A DNA stretch of 64,000 nt, from positions 4,588,001 to 4,652,000 of the forward strand of contig CM057057.1 of NCBI GenBank assembly GCA_029945375.1, given 5' to 3'. Shown here piece after piece: positions 1 through 11,794 of the stretch (positions are counted from its first letter, which is position 1; every line of letters starts with the position of its first letter). The notes below the pieces were generated by a model. It ran no database searches and had not been told where the DNA came from. It saw nothing but the letters and a program-made list of their open reading frames with translations. The position numbers and the translations under genes were made by a program. The stretch comes from Agaricus subrufescens. Its lineage: Eukaryota > Basidiomycota > Agaricomycetes > Agaricales > Agaricaceae.

Positions 1-754
1 CTGTCAAACAAATGAGCTCTCCCAAGAATATCACAAACATGATATCGGGGATGTAGACCTACCCATGGAACCACCGGCGGAAATGGAACAGTAGTCGAAC
101 AGCCCGTCAAACACAGGACAATCATCCCCGACATTATCTGAATAGCCACAAAAAAAAGCCACCCGCTGATAGTAAACACCCGAGTTTCCAGATCAAGCAA
201 CAGGACAGTTCTTGACTTACACTTGTGTTGTTCTTTGACAAATGAATTCATATTCGAAGGTGTGATTTTGCTGAGGAATTCCACGTAGTCGTCCGAATGA
301 AATTGGGTCATTTCCCGTTTGGTCGCGGGTTTTGCGCGCTAATGAGGGTTACCATCAAGAGGCGGTGAAAAAAAAAATAAAGGGCCCTTCAGCTTGTACA
401 ACTAGAATTCAAACCTTTTGCGACCTACAAAGATTTCCATCTTCTCATAAAGCCCATAATTCATTACGAGAGAGTGACACATGCGTATACGCGTAGGTTT
501 CATCCTAAAGAGATAAAGATTGAACCAAGGTGAATTGACAGGAGGGAAAAAAATCGCAAGCTGTCGCGTACGGGTGCCCTGGGCCATAGTGAAAGCCACC
601 GATATCAGAGTCGAAAAAATAGCACTGGGATTAGAGGGATACAGGTCAACGACTCGGCAACGGGTGCGCGAGAGAGGTGGTAGAAGATAAAATGTGAAAG
701 GCTTACAACACGTTTCTTTTGTTCGCCTGCAATGGCGGTCATTCGTTCGGACAT
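1..754 (-). CDS. rpd3: Rpd3-type class I histone deacetylase, N-terminal part (cut by left edge)
   Basis: Exons (complement) 707-754, 572-624, 429-504, 221-338 and 63-137 join in phase into 123 residues starting [16 protein letters not shown]. The joined protein carries class I deacetylase landmarks: [20 protein letters not shown], then [41 protein letters not shown] and [12 protein letters not shown]. The RAKPATK block is closer to Rpd3 than to Hos2. The family removes acetyl groups from histone lysines in Sin3/Rpd3 corepressor complexes in the nucleus. An intron runs from 62 to the left edge, and its acceptor CAG falls exactly on positions 1-3, so the catalytic half lies outside the window. 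The first in-frame ATG of the reading frame was taken as start. A second methionine four codons later is also possible. Identification is secure; the finer Rpd3/Hos2 assignment is inference. Confidence 0.9.
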
Positions 755-1014
755 GTTTGAGGAAAGCAGAAGGGGGTAATTATCGCATCGAGCAGGGACT
801 TGACAAGTTTATCCCACCTGGGGATAGAGCCACACGGGACTGCCAACAGCTCACGTGCACGGGCTTATGGGATAATTACAGCACCGTCTCATATCAACTC
901 AATAACTGTACACGAAATTAACTACAGTACAAGCAAGCATCTCTATCATATTTTAGCCTTTCCCAGCGGTGCCTCGCGATCTGACTGGTCAGCGTGGCAG
1001 TAACGGGGTGCATC

Positions 1015-1821
1015 TCAAATAGATTTACCTTGATACACCAGAGTCGAGGGCGCGAACCCGAAATCATCTGAGAGTTTGATGTTCTGTTCGTAACCCAAAA
1101 TTCAAGCGATGCGCCGGGTTAATGTGAATGATAGAATACGAACCAGTTCTCCGGCAATAACCCGAACCTTAGGAAACTGCGTCAGCGAGGTCTAGGCTCA
1201 AGTGATCTATAAACCCACCATTGACCAATGATGTACACAGTGCAGGCTAGAGAACCAGAGCTAGACCGAAATTACAAACGGTAAATCAAGAGGTTGAGAC
1301 CCTGATCGTACCTCTCTTCCTAAAGTGGACTGGAACTCGTGCATGTAGGGAGTTATCGCTTGCAGTGTGATAGGTGTATTGATGTCACAGGTAGGTGCAG
1401 CGGCTTCGAGTTGTGCAATGGCCTCGAGTAAAGCCTCCTTGGCCTTGCTGCGGCTGCCTTCCATTGGCGTATTCCTGAGGCGAGTGTCATAGGATAGGAT
1501 GTGGGGTGGAGGCTGCAGCATGCAGGCGGTGAGAAGGACATAATGATCGCGGGCATGTCGCAGGTGTTTTCCTGTGGTATATTTGATTAGACCGACGGAG
1601 ATGAACAAGCATCATTCCGCACCAATGGTCGATCCGGGCATGTATTTTGAACTAACAGTCAACTCCTCGTCCGATGTCAAGTGGTTGTCCAGCAGATCGA
1701 CCGCCTGGAGCAACAAAGTCCTGGCAACGGACAGCTGCTGTCTCAGTGTTTCGGGGACGTAGGAATGTCCATTTGCAGAGGGAGACATGGAGGACAGTGG
1801 AGAAGAAACTTGGGCTTGCAT
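1015..1821 (-). CDS. DinB-fold protein (DinB/YfiT-like), probable metal-binding
   Basis: Five exons (complement) 1623-1821, 1312-1571, 1219-1260, 1144-1167 and 1015-1083 close in phase to 197 residues, ending VYQGKSI-stop. Visible landmarks are STIGKHLRHARDHYVLL near residue 65, SYDTRLRNTPME, and LHCVHHWSM followed by VRVIAGEL. The spaced histidines (H of KHLRH, and HHW) fit the histidine metal site of the DinB/YfiT four-helix fold, which is best known from bacteria as thiol transferases and hydrolases. Fungal members are uncharacterised. Substrate and role cannot be read from sequence. Exon 4 uses an AG just upstream of GTTCGG; an alternative acceptor nine bases earlier would add three residues. 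It is transcribed in tandem with the deacetylase gene and divergently from LSC2. Confidence 0.75.
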
Positions 1822-2248
1822 TTTCTGAGTAGATGATGTTAGGGGCAACAGGTAAAGTGGTCCGGCGTATGGTTTATATGTATGAGAACAAGCGATCTGT
1901 CAACACTGCTCCTGCTCTCGGATTGGGCTACATACATTCATACACACTGATATCCTAAATGTTCCTCTGCCAAATTTCGAACAGGCCACAGTTGGAGACC
2001 CATCCGAACTCAAGGCGAGGGTGCAATCGCTCTCCCAAAGCCTTGCCCTGGGCGAATCTCCTAAGAGCCGCTGGGTGAGAGACAGGAAGAGAGCATAAGT
2101 CTACCGTCGTCGTCACTTTGGTCCAACAATATGTTCTTCTTTTTTTTTCTCGCTGCTCCGCCTTGTGCTCGTTGCTGACTAAGCAGGATCAAGCAGGGCT
2201 TTCCGTCCTTCCCCTGTTCGCCTCCTGCAGACTCTCTCTTCCTATCCT
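1822..2248. promoter_or_regulatory. Divergent intergenic region between DinB-like gene and LSC2
   Basis: This is 427 bp between two start codons on opposite strands. It holds no supportable ORF. A pyrimidine-rich tract (TTCTTTTTTTTTCTCGCTG) lies at about 2132-2155, roughly 100 bp upstream of the LSC2 ATG. Such tracts are common in fungal promoters. No clear TATA box was seen. Confidence 0.4.
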
Positions 2249-3932
2249 ATGTTGTCCACCGTCCGAAAAGGTGTCCTTGCGCGTGTACGTCTTCTAGATG
2301 CTTAAAGCTACGTGTTTTTCTCACAGAACCAACAGGCTGCGTCCGCAGGCCAGAGGCGTTTCCTCTCCATCCATGAATACCAGTCCATGAACCTATTAAA
2401 TTCCGTGGGTCCGGTTTCTAACGTCGCCGACATCATTCTAACTTACCTCCCAATGTCATAGTATGGCATCCCAACTCCCAAGAGTGTACCCGCAAAGACC
2501 CCTCAAGAGGCCTTTGATGTAGCCAAAAACTTTGGTAACACTCTTCTTTTCGTGATGCCCCTCCCTGTCACTTGTTTTGATACCCTGCTCAAGGCCGTGA
2601 TAAACTCGTCATCAAAGCTCAAGTCCTCGCTGGTGGTCGCGGCAAAGGCAAATTCGACTCTGGCCTCCAAGGGGGTGTTCAAATGGTCGAAAGGCGAGTT
2701 CGCCTGACAGTCACTCCAAATTGATTCTCACCGCTTCGCTAGTCCTCAACAAGCCAAACAATACGCTGAGCAGATGATTGGTGCCAAGCTCATCACCAAA
2801 CAGACAGGCGCTGCTGGACGAGTCTGCAACGCCGTGCGTACTACGTCCACAAAGAAGCTACACCAAGCCTAACTTCCCTCTCAGGTCATGCTCGCCGAGC
2901 GCCGTCAACCTGAACACGAATATTATGTTGCCATACTCAACGATCGCAAATCTCAAGGCGTCGTCCTCGTCACCTCCGCTCAAGGTGGCATGAACATTGA
3001 AGAAGTCGCCGCTAAAGATCCCAGCGCAATCATCACCACTCCTATCGACTTTGAAAAAGGTCTCAGTAAAGCCGAAGCTATGGAAGTCGCGAAGAAACTT
3101 GGTTTCAGTACCGAAAATCTTCAATCTCAAGCTGCCAACATCTTTATCAACCTTTACAAGATCTTCAAAGAAAAGGATGCCACGCAGATTGAAATTAACC
3201 CTATGGCCTTAGCCAAAGACGGGGAAGTCTTATGGTCAGTTCAGCACAGTACCTATACTTTTCCGTCAATGATATCAATCCTATTTTTAGTATGGATGCC
3301 AAGTTCGGTTTCGACGACAATGCGGAATTCCGTCAAAAGGACATCTTTGCCCTCCGTGATATTTCCCAGGAAGAACCCTCAGAAGTCGAGGCTCAAAAGG
3401 CCAACCTCAACTTTATCAAACTCGACGGTAGTATCGGCTGTTTGGTCAATGGTGCTGGTCTTGCCATGGCCACCATGGATGTACTTTCACTTCACGGTGG
3501 AAACCCTGCCAATTTCCTCGATGTTGGAGGGTGAGCTTATCATCCACTCCTTGTTTTCAGTTACCCATTCACACCCTACTCCACAGAGGTGCCACTCCTG
3601 AGACCGTCAAGAAGGCTTTCGAGATTCTTCTCTCAGACACTAAAGTCAAGAGCATCTTTATCAACATTTTCGGTGGTATCATGCGTTGCGATTATATCGC
3701 CGAGGGAGTCATCAAAGCTACCAGGGAGCTCGGCCTCACCATCCCTCTCGTCGTCAGACTGAAAGGTACCAAGGAGGAGGAAGCCAAACAGTAAGTGAAC
3801 TTACCTCCAAATACGTTCACTATTCTCATCTTTCTCGTTCCCCTCAGAATGATTAAGGAATCTGGTCTCAAGATCGTGGCATTTGATAGCTTAGACGACG
3901 CGGCAGAGAAAGCCGTACAGTTAGCCGTATAG
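2249..3932 (+). CDS. LSC2: Succinyl-CoA ligase (synthetase) beta subunit, mitochondrial
   Basis: Nine exons (2249-2284, 2327-2404, 2462-2534, 2594-2693, 2743-2833, 2885-3234, 3291-3530, 3587-3790, 3848-3932) give 418 residues, the usual family length. The enzyme interconverts succinyl-CoA and succinate with nucleotide phosphorylation in the TCA cycle, paired with the alpha subunit. The N-terminus ([17 protein letters not shown]) looks like a mitochondrial presequence. Next come [10 protein letters not shown], the ATP-grasp elements VLAGGRGKG and TKQTGAAGR, the metal-site strand [23 protein letters not shown] and [14 protein letters not shown]. The intron at 2694-2742 begins GC rather than GT (AAG|gcgagt). 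The family alignment ([17 protein letters not shown]) requires it. An AATAAA follows the stop by about 100 bp. Confidence 0.96.
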
Positions 3933-4035
3933 AAAACAACACTCTTTTTCTTTTTTCGCCCTTTGCCCCCTCCCTTTCCCATATCATGTTTTTCCTCGTT
4001 CACACCCCCACCCACCGGATTGCTAATACCATAAT

Positions 4036-4041
4036 AATAAA
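4036..4041 (+). terminator. Candidate poly(A) signal of LSC2
   Basis: AATAAA lies 104 bases after the LSC2 stop codon, in the 384-bp tail-to-tail gap between LSC2 and the next gene on the other strand. The rest of this gap is A-rich and holds no supportable gene. The motif match is exact; its use is inferred. Confidence 0.4.
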
Positions 4042-4316
4042 ACTCTTCACACATAAGAGTTTATTGTGTGGAAGTTTAGACATTGACATGTAGGATTGAA
4101 CATTGAGTGTGCAAAATATAAACAGTGATATACCGTATGGAAACAAAGACTATGACAAGAAACACACAAAAAGAAGTAAAAAAAAAAAACAAGTTATGGT
4201 AAAACAAATGCAGCGAGGGGCGAATAGACAAAGGGAAACAAATGGACACAACAAATTGACCAACGCGAAAGCTCACACATTGCACAAAAAAGAGAAGGAA
4301 AGAAAAAAGCCATTGT

Positions 4317-7300
4317 TCACCATGTAGACCTAATGAAAGAAGCAGCAGCAGGATTATACGTCGGAGGATGATGAGGTTGCTGTTGACCATTTTGGGATTG
4401 AGAGGGTTGCGGCATATCTGTCCTTCCTTGTCCTCTTCCCGGTGTACCACCAGGTTGTGGATGAACATTCAGATATGGTGCGTGATTTTGGTGCGTATGG
4501 GGTGGTACAGGCATCATGACTGGACTGCCGGCATACATCGGCGTACCAGGGAGAGCATGGGCATGTGACATTGCTGGGCTCATCATTGGTACACCACGTC
4601 CTCGACCAGGTGCAGTGCCAACAGGTGCTTGCTGTGGTGCACCAGGCATTGCGCCCATAGGAGCATATACTGGTGTTCCTGGTGTTGCATAGGTCATCAT
4701 GGGTCCCGCATAAGGGGTCATCATAGGCCGCATCGGATTCCCGGGAGCAGGCGCAGGCATCCAGACAGCACCTTGATACATGGGCGGATGTCCGTTGACT
4801 GTCATCCTATTCGGCACAGGACTAGGTGTTAACTGATGAGGGTAGATGACAGTAGGGGCAGGTGAGTGGCTGAGCATAGGTGAGTACGGGTCATAATGTG
4901 GTGGTCGCATTGAGTTCGGAGGCATCGGTGCATAAGGATAAGGAGAACGGCTTGCAGGAGTGCTGTTCGATGAAGGAGGAGATATATGATTCCGACTGGG
5001 CGTTGAACTGGACGAAGAGGAAGCGGGAACTTTCTGGAAGGCCTTCGTCACCTCGTGGAGAGACATCCGAGATGTAGCAGGAGGTAGAGCTGGCGGAGGT
5101 GTCTCCCCATCTTCTGATTTGACATCTTGTATTGAAAACGGTATAAGGTCGTCGGCTATCCCTTCCAGCGAGTTTACTGGATTCAGGTCGGATTTATTTG
5201 CTGGCTGAGACCAAACCGCTTTAAGATGTTCAGGGTCAGGTGCTCGCACCGTACTATCTTTGATAGGGAGACTCGATGAAGCCCTACCCCAAGGTGTCGA
5301 TGGGGCCGTGGTGTGATGACTGGGCGAAGGTGCCGAGGTGTTATGAGACGCCTGAAATGAAGGTAGAACAAAACTCAGCTACAAGTCTTCAGCAACGAGA
5401 GCAAAAACAACATACCGACTCATCTTCGTGTTTAACTTCTGGAAGTTGGGAAGTTATTAAAGGCGGCGATGGACGACTCTTACTCGTATCTGTATCCATC
5501 TTCGCTCCAGCGACTAAAGGCAAATTACCAGAGTCTCCCGAACTGGTCTGGCTCTCGACCGGAGTACCTACTTTCTCCACCTCAACTTCCTCCAAAGCCT
5601 CAAAACTCAATCCGTCCAACTCGCTCGACACAATAAAATTCACAAGCGGTTTCGGGTCACCCTCCACAGCGTCAATCCGCTGATCACGCATAAAAGCCAC
5701 AACAGAACCAGCAGGCATCTTCGGTTGTCTGAGCTTCACATGGGGTTGAGGTTCCTCCAACGGCGGTTCCACAGGTTTCGATTCTTGACTGCGAGCACCA
5801 TCACTTGCCTTATCTCCATCAACGTCCCCATCTCTTTCCTCACCCTTTGCTGAAAAAGATCTCCTCCAGCTCGTAGCCCCATCAGCATTGGTTGATTTCC
5901 CAAACGCACCCGCACTGCTGAATTTAGGTCCTATACTGACCGTCCGTACTAGTGCAGGGCCCGGTCGGGATCGAGGAAGTGCAACACGGATTCTGCTACC
6001 CTTATAACTGGCCTGTTGTCTGAACAAAACGGAATTCACACTGAAATCCCGCTTGCTCATGCCCTGTACAGGAGGCTCGAATGATAGGAGCTCAAATCTT
6101 GCAGGATAGGGTGCTTTTGAAAACCCAAAATGCTGCCTCTTCGGTACAGGCGCAATATGGTGAGACACAGAAGGCAATTGTATCGTAGGGTTTCCAGAGG
6201 GTGGTGAATGAAGGAAGTCTGTGACTGTATCAAGAGATTCCCGTAATTCTTCGAGCCTTAGTTCGACTTGTAATCGAGGTGGTGGAGGCTGAGGCCGTTC
6301 TGTATGGGATGGGGGTTTTGATGCGGCAGTTGAAGCTGGCGGTTGTCGTGGATGTGGCTGTTCCGGTTCTGATGGTCCCTCTTGTGGGCGGGTCTCTTTA
6401 CTCGATGCGCTGGCCTCAATAGCACCTCTAATCCTAGACATAACGTCATCAATTGTAGACATTGACGCTTCATTGTGCGGTCGTATCCGAGGATGAGAGG
6501 AAGAAGGCAGATTAGGCATACTGCCTGTTGCTCGCACAGGTGTTTCATCCTTCACAGGTCTTGACCTCTCCTCACCCTCATTTCCGGAGGCTGCGCTTAT
6601 CTTCCTCCTCCAAACATTTTCACTCTTCGGGGCACTGGTAGGTTTGCCATCCTCGAAGAAATCGCTAGCAGTCATACGCTGTTTGGGCGCCACGACGTCT
6701 GGCTTCACCTCCGTCGTCGTCTCCACCTTTTCGACCTCTGTTACTACTTCAACTTTCTCCTTCACATCCTCCTCATTCCCAACAAACTTGTCCATATTCG
6801 TGAAATCCACCACCTCAAGATCAGTCATAGAGCCCTCCGCAATATTAGCAACCTCTTCCAATGCGGTAGAAGGTACCACCAATGTCGTCGGCGCCGGTTT
6901 CGTTGCATCTGATAATGAAGGAGACGAGCGCGGATGAGCATGTGCATGTCGGGGAGACGTAGGTGGCAAGGGATTAGCTTTAACTCTCCAAGAATCTGAT
7001 TGAGAAGCTAGTGACGTCTCAGGTACGGCCGCACGCGTCCCAAGACCAAACGAAGGTCTTCGTGCATTCGGAGGAACAACACTTTCAGAGGTCATCCGTC
7101 GCTGCAGCCCTCGTTGTGATGTAGTTCGACGAGGTATATGCTTAGGGTGAGATGCTGAATCGATGCTGGGGCGAGGTGATAGGGGTGCCTTGGATCCATC
7201 GACCCCACTAACAGAATTCTCGAGGAATGCGACAACCTCCCGGTCCTGCGGAGAAGATCTCAAAATCATGACGGCGTGAAAAACTGAAGACAAGACGAAC

Positions 7301-9498
7301 TGCTATTTTTGTTTCTTCTTCTTTACTCACACTCTCCACTTCCTTATGTTTCTCCATTTCTGCAGCTTTCAACTTTTCTTCCAACTCTGCCGCCTTCCTT
7401 CTTGCCCGCTCCTTCTGCGCTTCTCGTTCCGCCTCTTCCTGTTGTTTCCTAGCCTTTGCTCGAGCAGCCGCACTCTGCATCAGGTCCTTGGTGACCTCGT
7501 CAAGGTCAGCACCAGGTAACCCAATACTCGAAAGAGCACTAGGGGACAACACCAACGTAGATGCGTGTGACAGTGCCGGGGAAGGTGGTCCGAACCGAGA
7601 TGAATGCGGCGAGGACGGCAGAGGAAATCGATTTTCGCGATCGCGAGACGGTAATCGTCGGGGTAGAGGTGCATTGGGTGAAAAGCGCGGGGGAAGTTGG
7701 CGACCGCTTTCTTGAGACGGACGACGCGTAGCGTGTAGAGGAACGGGTGGTGGACCCATGTCGGAGCGCCGCCCGCGTTCAGAAGGTTCACGGTCCCTGC
7801 CTTGCAGCGAATTGGATGGAGACATTTCATGGTGGCCCCAGTCATGCCTTGTCAGACGCGGACTGGAAGGATGATCTTTTCTCGAGCCTCCATCGCGACG
7901 GTCACCAATGAACCCAGGCCCAAGTCCAGCCCTTGAGCGTGAATGAGCTTCACCATTGCCTACTTTTTGTAGCAGTTGGACTGATCCATCATTATGACTC
8001 CCCCTCCTGTTGTGAGGCGCAGACTGGCCCATGCGAGGCGAATGGCTGTACGGTTCTAGCCTATTTGACCGCTCGTTGAACAGCTGCGGATGAGTGAAAT
8101 CGTGTACCGAGGTGCCTCGACTCGATAAAGCGGGACTTGTGGCAGGAAAGTCTGGGACAGACGAAGTGGGCGAAGATTTAGACTTCGGCCAACTGCGGTC
8201 AAAGTCATCAACGAAACGATCTTCCTTGCTCACAGCCTGTTCAGACGCAGGCGGAGAGGTGGGAGGATCAGATGCTTCAACTTTGTATTGTCGACCATCA
8301 CCGAATTCAATAACTCCACCGAGGAAATCATCATTGTCCTCCTCCATCTATATTAGAATGCCATAATGGAGAAACTGTTGTATTAATGCAATATCATATG
8401 TAGAAAAACAAGCGCACCTCATCCCAATGATGCGCATTTGGATCAAGATGCACGCCTCTGAAGGTATCAGCCTCTTCCGCCAACCGATGTTTCGCAGATG
8501 CAGATTCGGCAGATTCGGGGGTCGTTTTCTGATCGTCTGTCTTTGGCCTCCGAGTTGCCATAGCTAAGCGAAACCGACCCAGACATTTCAGAAGAGAGAA
8601 ACAAGGAGAGTGTGTAACACGGGCGTACCTTGAGCGACCTCTGCAGCGGTTGGAAATTCCTCCGAAGTCATGACGGGAGGTGCAGCAGGTGTCCTGACAT
8701 TCGCCCACGCCAACCTGGCCGATTGTTTAGCGCTTTCCTTTTGCAAGTTTGTCCCATGCAAAGTGGCTGTTTTTGGTTGAGGTTGTATGACCTTCCCTAC
8801 ATGGGGTAGTTGTGGGGCTACAGAGTTGACGGAAATAGGGACCGCTGCAGTGGGTAAGGGCGAAGAGCCGATTGGCGAGTTTGTCCCAGTCGAAGAAGGG
8901 GCAGTGGACGTAGGTCGCGACCAGCCTGGGCCAGTTGTGGTCGTTGGGACGGGCGAACCGGTGAGCTTGGCGGTCACAAGGCGGGAATGGGACTGGGTGC
9001 TTTGCATCTGCGGGCGCGCTGCACGGAGATATAGCGAAAGGTAATAATGATAGATACAAAAAGATATCGGTTGAGAAAAGCCTGAGCAAGAAGCAAAAGC
9101 TTACACATAGAGTTAGTCGACTTGTTTGAGGCTGAAGCCGACGAAGTGGTGGCCATTGCTGCAGCAGAGTTCTTCTCGAGAAACTTCTTGTTTATATTCA
9201 CTGCATTGAATTTCTTGTGTGGATGGGATGTAGAGGTGGAGGACTGGGCACCTAACTGGACGAGGGTGGGACGAGCAGGGGTATTGGCTGGCCGTGCTTC
9301 CGCGGAGGTGGGAGTAGGATTCGAGTCCTTGGGCGTCACGGAAGACGAGGTGATGGAGATTGTCTCAGAGACATTGCTAACCTCTTGGTTGGCAGCGGTC
9401 GAACCAGCACCCTCGTCTGCAGGGGGCACAGAAACTCGAACCTCCTCCCTGGTATTGGATTCCGACAGCAGGATGGAGTCTTGGTCGGTATTCGCCAT
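4317..9498 (-). CDS. Very large, mostly disordered protein with conserved fungal N-terminal blocks (1603 aa)
   Basis: Six exons (complement) 9105-9498, 8629-9018, 8418-8563, 7331-8347, 5416-7245 and 4317-5351 close in phase to 1603 residues. I do not recognise a named protein. Ordered-looking blocks are KKFNAVNINKKFLEKN (about residue 100), RLVTAKLTGS and GPGWSRP, WANVRTP..MTSEEFPTAAEVA, and DPNAHHWDEMEEDNDDFLGG running into VIEFGDGRQYKVE. A charged coiled-coil stretch rich in K, E and A lies near residues 600-650. The remainder is rich in S, P, T and R, and the last 300 residues are rich in P, M, G and Q. The N-terminal block order recalls, weakly, the BAT2/PRRC2 group of RNA-granule proteins; that link is inference. 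Initiation at MANTDQDS is the first in-frame ATG. The BCAS2 gene ends 252 bp upstream on the same strand. Confidence 0.8.
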
Positions 9499-9750
9499 AA
9501 ACGCGTCGGAAGACGCCAAAGAGGACTGGGGAGATCTGGGATGGAAAACTGGGGCATTGGGCGGTGAGCATGCAGACACAGTGGGCGGAGAGAAGAGACA
9601 AAATCGGACACACCTGGGGTGATAAACCGCCAGTGAGGAGTGTCAATGTGCAGCAGATTCTCAGCCCCAACACATCCGGCGTCTTCCCGGCCAGCCCGGC
9701 CGAAGCGCTCGTCTCTCCGGTCAGCCAAGACACTATGTATTATCGCTATC

Positions 9751-10562
9751 CTACGCTATCTCCCCCAGCTCCCGCTCCCGCTTCTCCAGCCGCCCCAGCT
9801 CAGCCTCCAGCGCCACGTTCGCCATCTCGATCTGCAGCACACTCGAGATCAGGTTCGTCCACTGCGTCTCCAGCGCCGTCAGCTCCTTGCCGAAGCCATC
9901 CTGTGTGGTATTATTAGCCTCTGCGCCAGCATCCTCGCCCGAAACACACCCACCTGCGAGTTCTTGCGGTCCCGGTTCACCTCCACCGTCAGCTCCCGAA
10001 GCTCTTCGAGCGTCTTTTCGATGTTCTTGGCCTGTTGTTCGAGCTGGTAGTTGTGCACCCGCCACGCATTGGCACCATAGGTTTGGAGTAGCGTCAGATT
10101 CGTTTGCCTATACCCATGTCAGCGAGAACAGAGAGCCTGTACTTTGCAAACTCAATAGAACCTTATTCGCTGATGCTCCAACTGTGCGCGAGCATTGTCT
10201 ATCGCAGCCTTCCAGTCCTCGTCCGTCCCAGGTTTTGATGTCGGTGCAGGCAGCTGGTACCGCAGCGAATCCAGCGGAGGGAACTGTTCCTTGGCCTCAA
10301 CACGGCCCAATTCCCCCTTGAGCAACGGATTATTCTGTTGACCCCCTCAGTAAACTATATTTTTTTTTGGACACCCCGTCGTATCGCGCTTACGAACAGT
10401 GAAAAGTTCCACTTCTGATGGCACGCGTGGGTGTAGTTCAGCAGGAACCTTGCCCAGCTCGCGGGCAATTTCCTCTTCCACCTTGTCTTTTAAAAAAGGG
10501 TACTTTTGCAGATCGTCGTCATAGTAAGGGAGAGAATCCAGAACGTCGTGTTGGTCGGCCAT
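9751..10562 (-). CDS. cwf7: Pre-mRNA-splicing factor SPF27/BCAS2 (Cwf7), Prp19 complex
   Basis: Exons (complement) 10394-10562, 10162-10345, 9954-10107 and 9751-9900 give 218 residues. Family hallmarks are the start MADQHDVLDSLPYYDDD, YPFLKDKVEEEIARE, the linker NNPLLKGELGRVEA, QLPAPT, and a long C-terminal coiled coil (QTYGANAWRVHNYQLEQQ through EELRELTVEVNRDRK). SPF27 is a core subunit of the Prp19/NineTeen complex that activates the spliceosome. The length matches the family (about 220 residues). The exon 2 acceptor is tgag, chosen because it keeps the frame and avoids a stop. The start codon lies only 88 bp from that of the complex I gene on the opposite strand, so the two share a promoter. 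Confidence 0.93.
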
Positions 10563-10650
10563 GGAGTGCAGGGAATGAAATCGCACCGGCAAATCCCGAG
10601 AGCGAGTCTGGCGCACAAGGGCTCGTTGCAGCCCGCGACGACTGTCCGCA
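10563..10650. promoter_or_regulatory. 88-bp shared promoter, SPF27 / complex I 30-kDa subunit
   Basis: Only 88 bp separate the two start codons of divergently transcribed genes. The stretch is GC-rich with no obvious TATA box. The arrangement implies shared regulation, which is an inference from spacing alone. Confidence 0.5.
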
Positions 10651-11794
10651 ATGTCTCTCCGCCTTGCCGCCCGAGCAAGCCGGCTCGTCGCCGGCAGGTC
10701 TGTGCGCCCCGTACTCTCCTCAACCGCCGTCGTTTCCCGCGGCGCCCTCCACTCTTCATCGTCCAGCAAAGGTGCGCAACGAATTCTCCCGAACTTGTTT
10801 ACATTGCTGACAACCATTTCAGCTTCAACCTCTCCCTTCTCAGAACCCACTTCCCCCAACATTTCTGCCACAAAATACGCTCAAGCAACAGAGTCTCTGC
10901 ATACCTTCGGTTCCTATCTGACCCAATGTCTCCCCAAGTTCATCCAACAATTCTCGGTTCTCAAGGACGAACTTACCCTCTACGTCGCTCCCTCCGCTCT
11001 CATCCCCGTCCTCACCTTCCTCCGTGACCACTCCCAATGCCAATTCAAGGCTCTCATGGATATCAGCGGTGCCGACTATCCCGAGCGCGAGAAACGTTTT
11101 GAGGTCGTCTACCATTTACTGAGTGTCAAGTACGGTGGAAGAATCAGAGTCAAGACATACGCTGGAGAAGCGGACCCCGTTCCTACTGCCATTGAAGTTT
11201 TCCGTGGTGCCGACTGGTATGTGCTTCCCCCCTCCGCGTTCCTGTTATTTACCCACTAAATATGTGAACTTCAGGTACGAACGTGAGGCATGGGATCTCT
11301 ATGGTATATTTTTCAGCGGCCACCCAGACCTGTAAGAAATTCAATCCTTGACATGAAATACCGCTCATTTAATTACTTCCCCAGTCGCCGTATCCTTACC
11401 GACTACGGTTAGAACTTTATATCTCAAGTTGTGATATGTATAGCTCAACTCTTAATCAGGTTTCGAAGGTCACCCACTACGCAAAGACTTCCCGCTCACT
11501 GTAAGTCCCTATAAAGTACCAACATAAAGCTCCCTCTCACTCTCTACAGGGTTACACCGAAGTCCGCTATGACGAAGAGCGAAAGCGCGTTGTCTACGAA
11601 CCTCTCCAACTTACTCAAGCCTTCCGGTGCGTCCATTTAGAGATACCCCTCGATTGTCAATTCACGTGTATCATCATAGTAATTTCGAGTCCCTATCACC
11701 TTGGGAGCAAGTTGGTGACGGTATCAAAGCCCCTAGGCCAGAGAATCTCAAGCCATTACCCCCTCCTCCTAAAGTAGAAGAGGTGAAAAAATAG
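10651..11794 (+). CDS. NDUFS3: NADH:ubiquinone oxidoreductase 30-kDa subunit (NDUFS3/NuoC homologue), mitochondrial
   Basis: Seven exons (10651-10771, 10823-11216, 11275-11331, 11385-11407, 11460-11500, 11550-11626, 11680-11794) give 275 residues. This is a core peripheral-arm subunit of respiratory complex I. The N-terminus (MSLRLAARASRLVAGRSVRP) is a typical matrix-targeting sequence. Family signatures follow: [99 protein letters not shown] and FRNFESLSPWEQVG. Exons of 23 and 41 nt fall inside the most conserved segment and join without indels. The gene is divergent from SPF27 and runs tail to tail with MTC1, 113 bp away. Confidence 0.96.

Noticed and set aside
1612..1848. Start of the DinB-like gene at a TTG upstream of ATG 1821
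   Set aside because: Fungal nuclear genes normally start with ATG, and the ATG at 1821 is in frame immediately downstream.
5276..5683. Plus-strand frame of 135 residues inside the large disordered-protein gene
   Set aside because: It is a shadow of the minus-strand exons, whose phases close over 4.8 kb of coding sequence.
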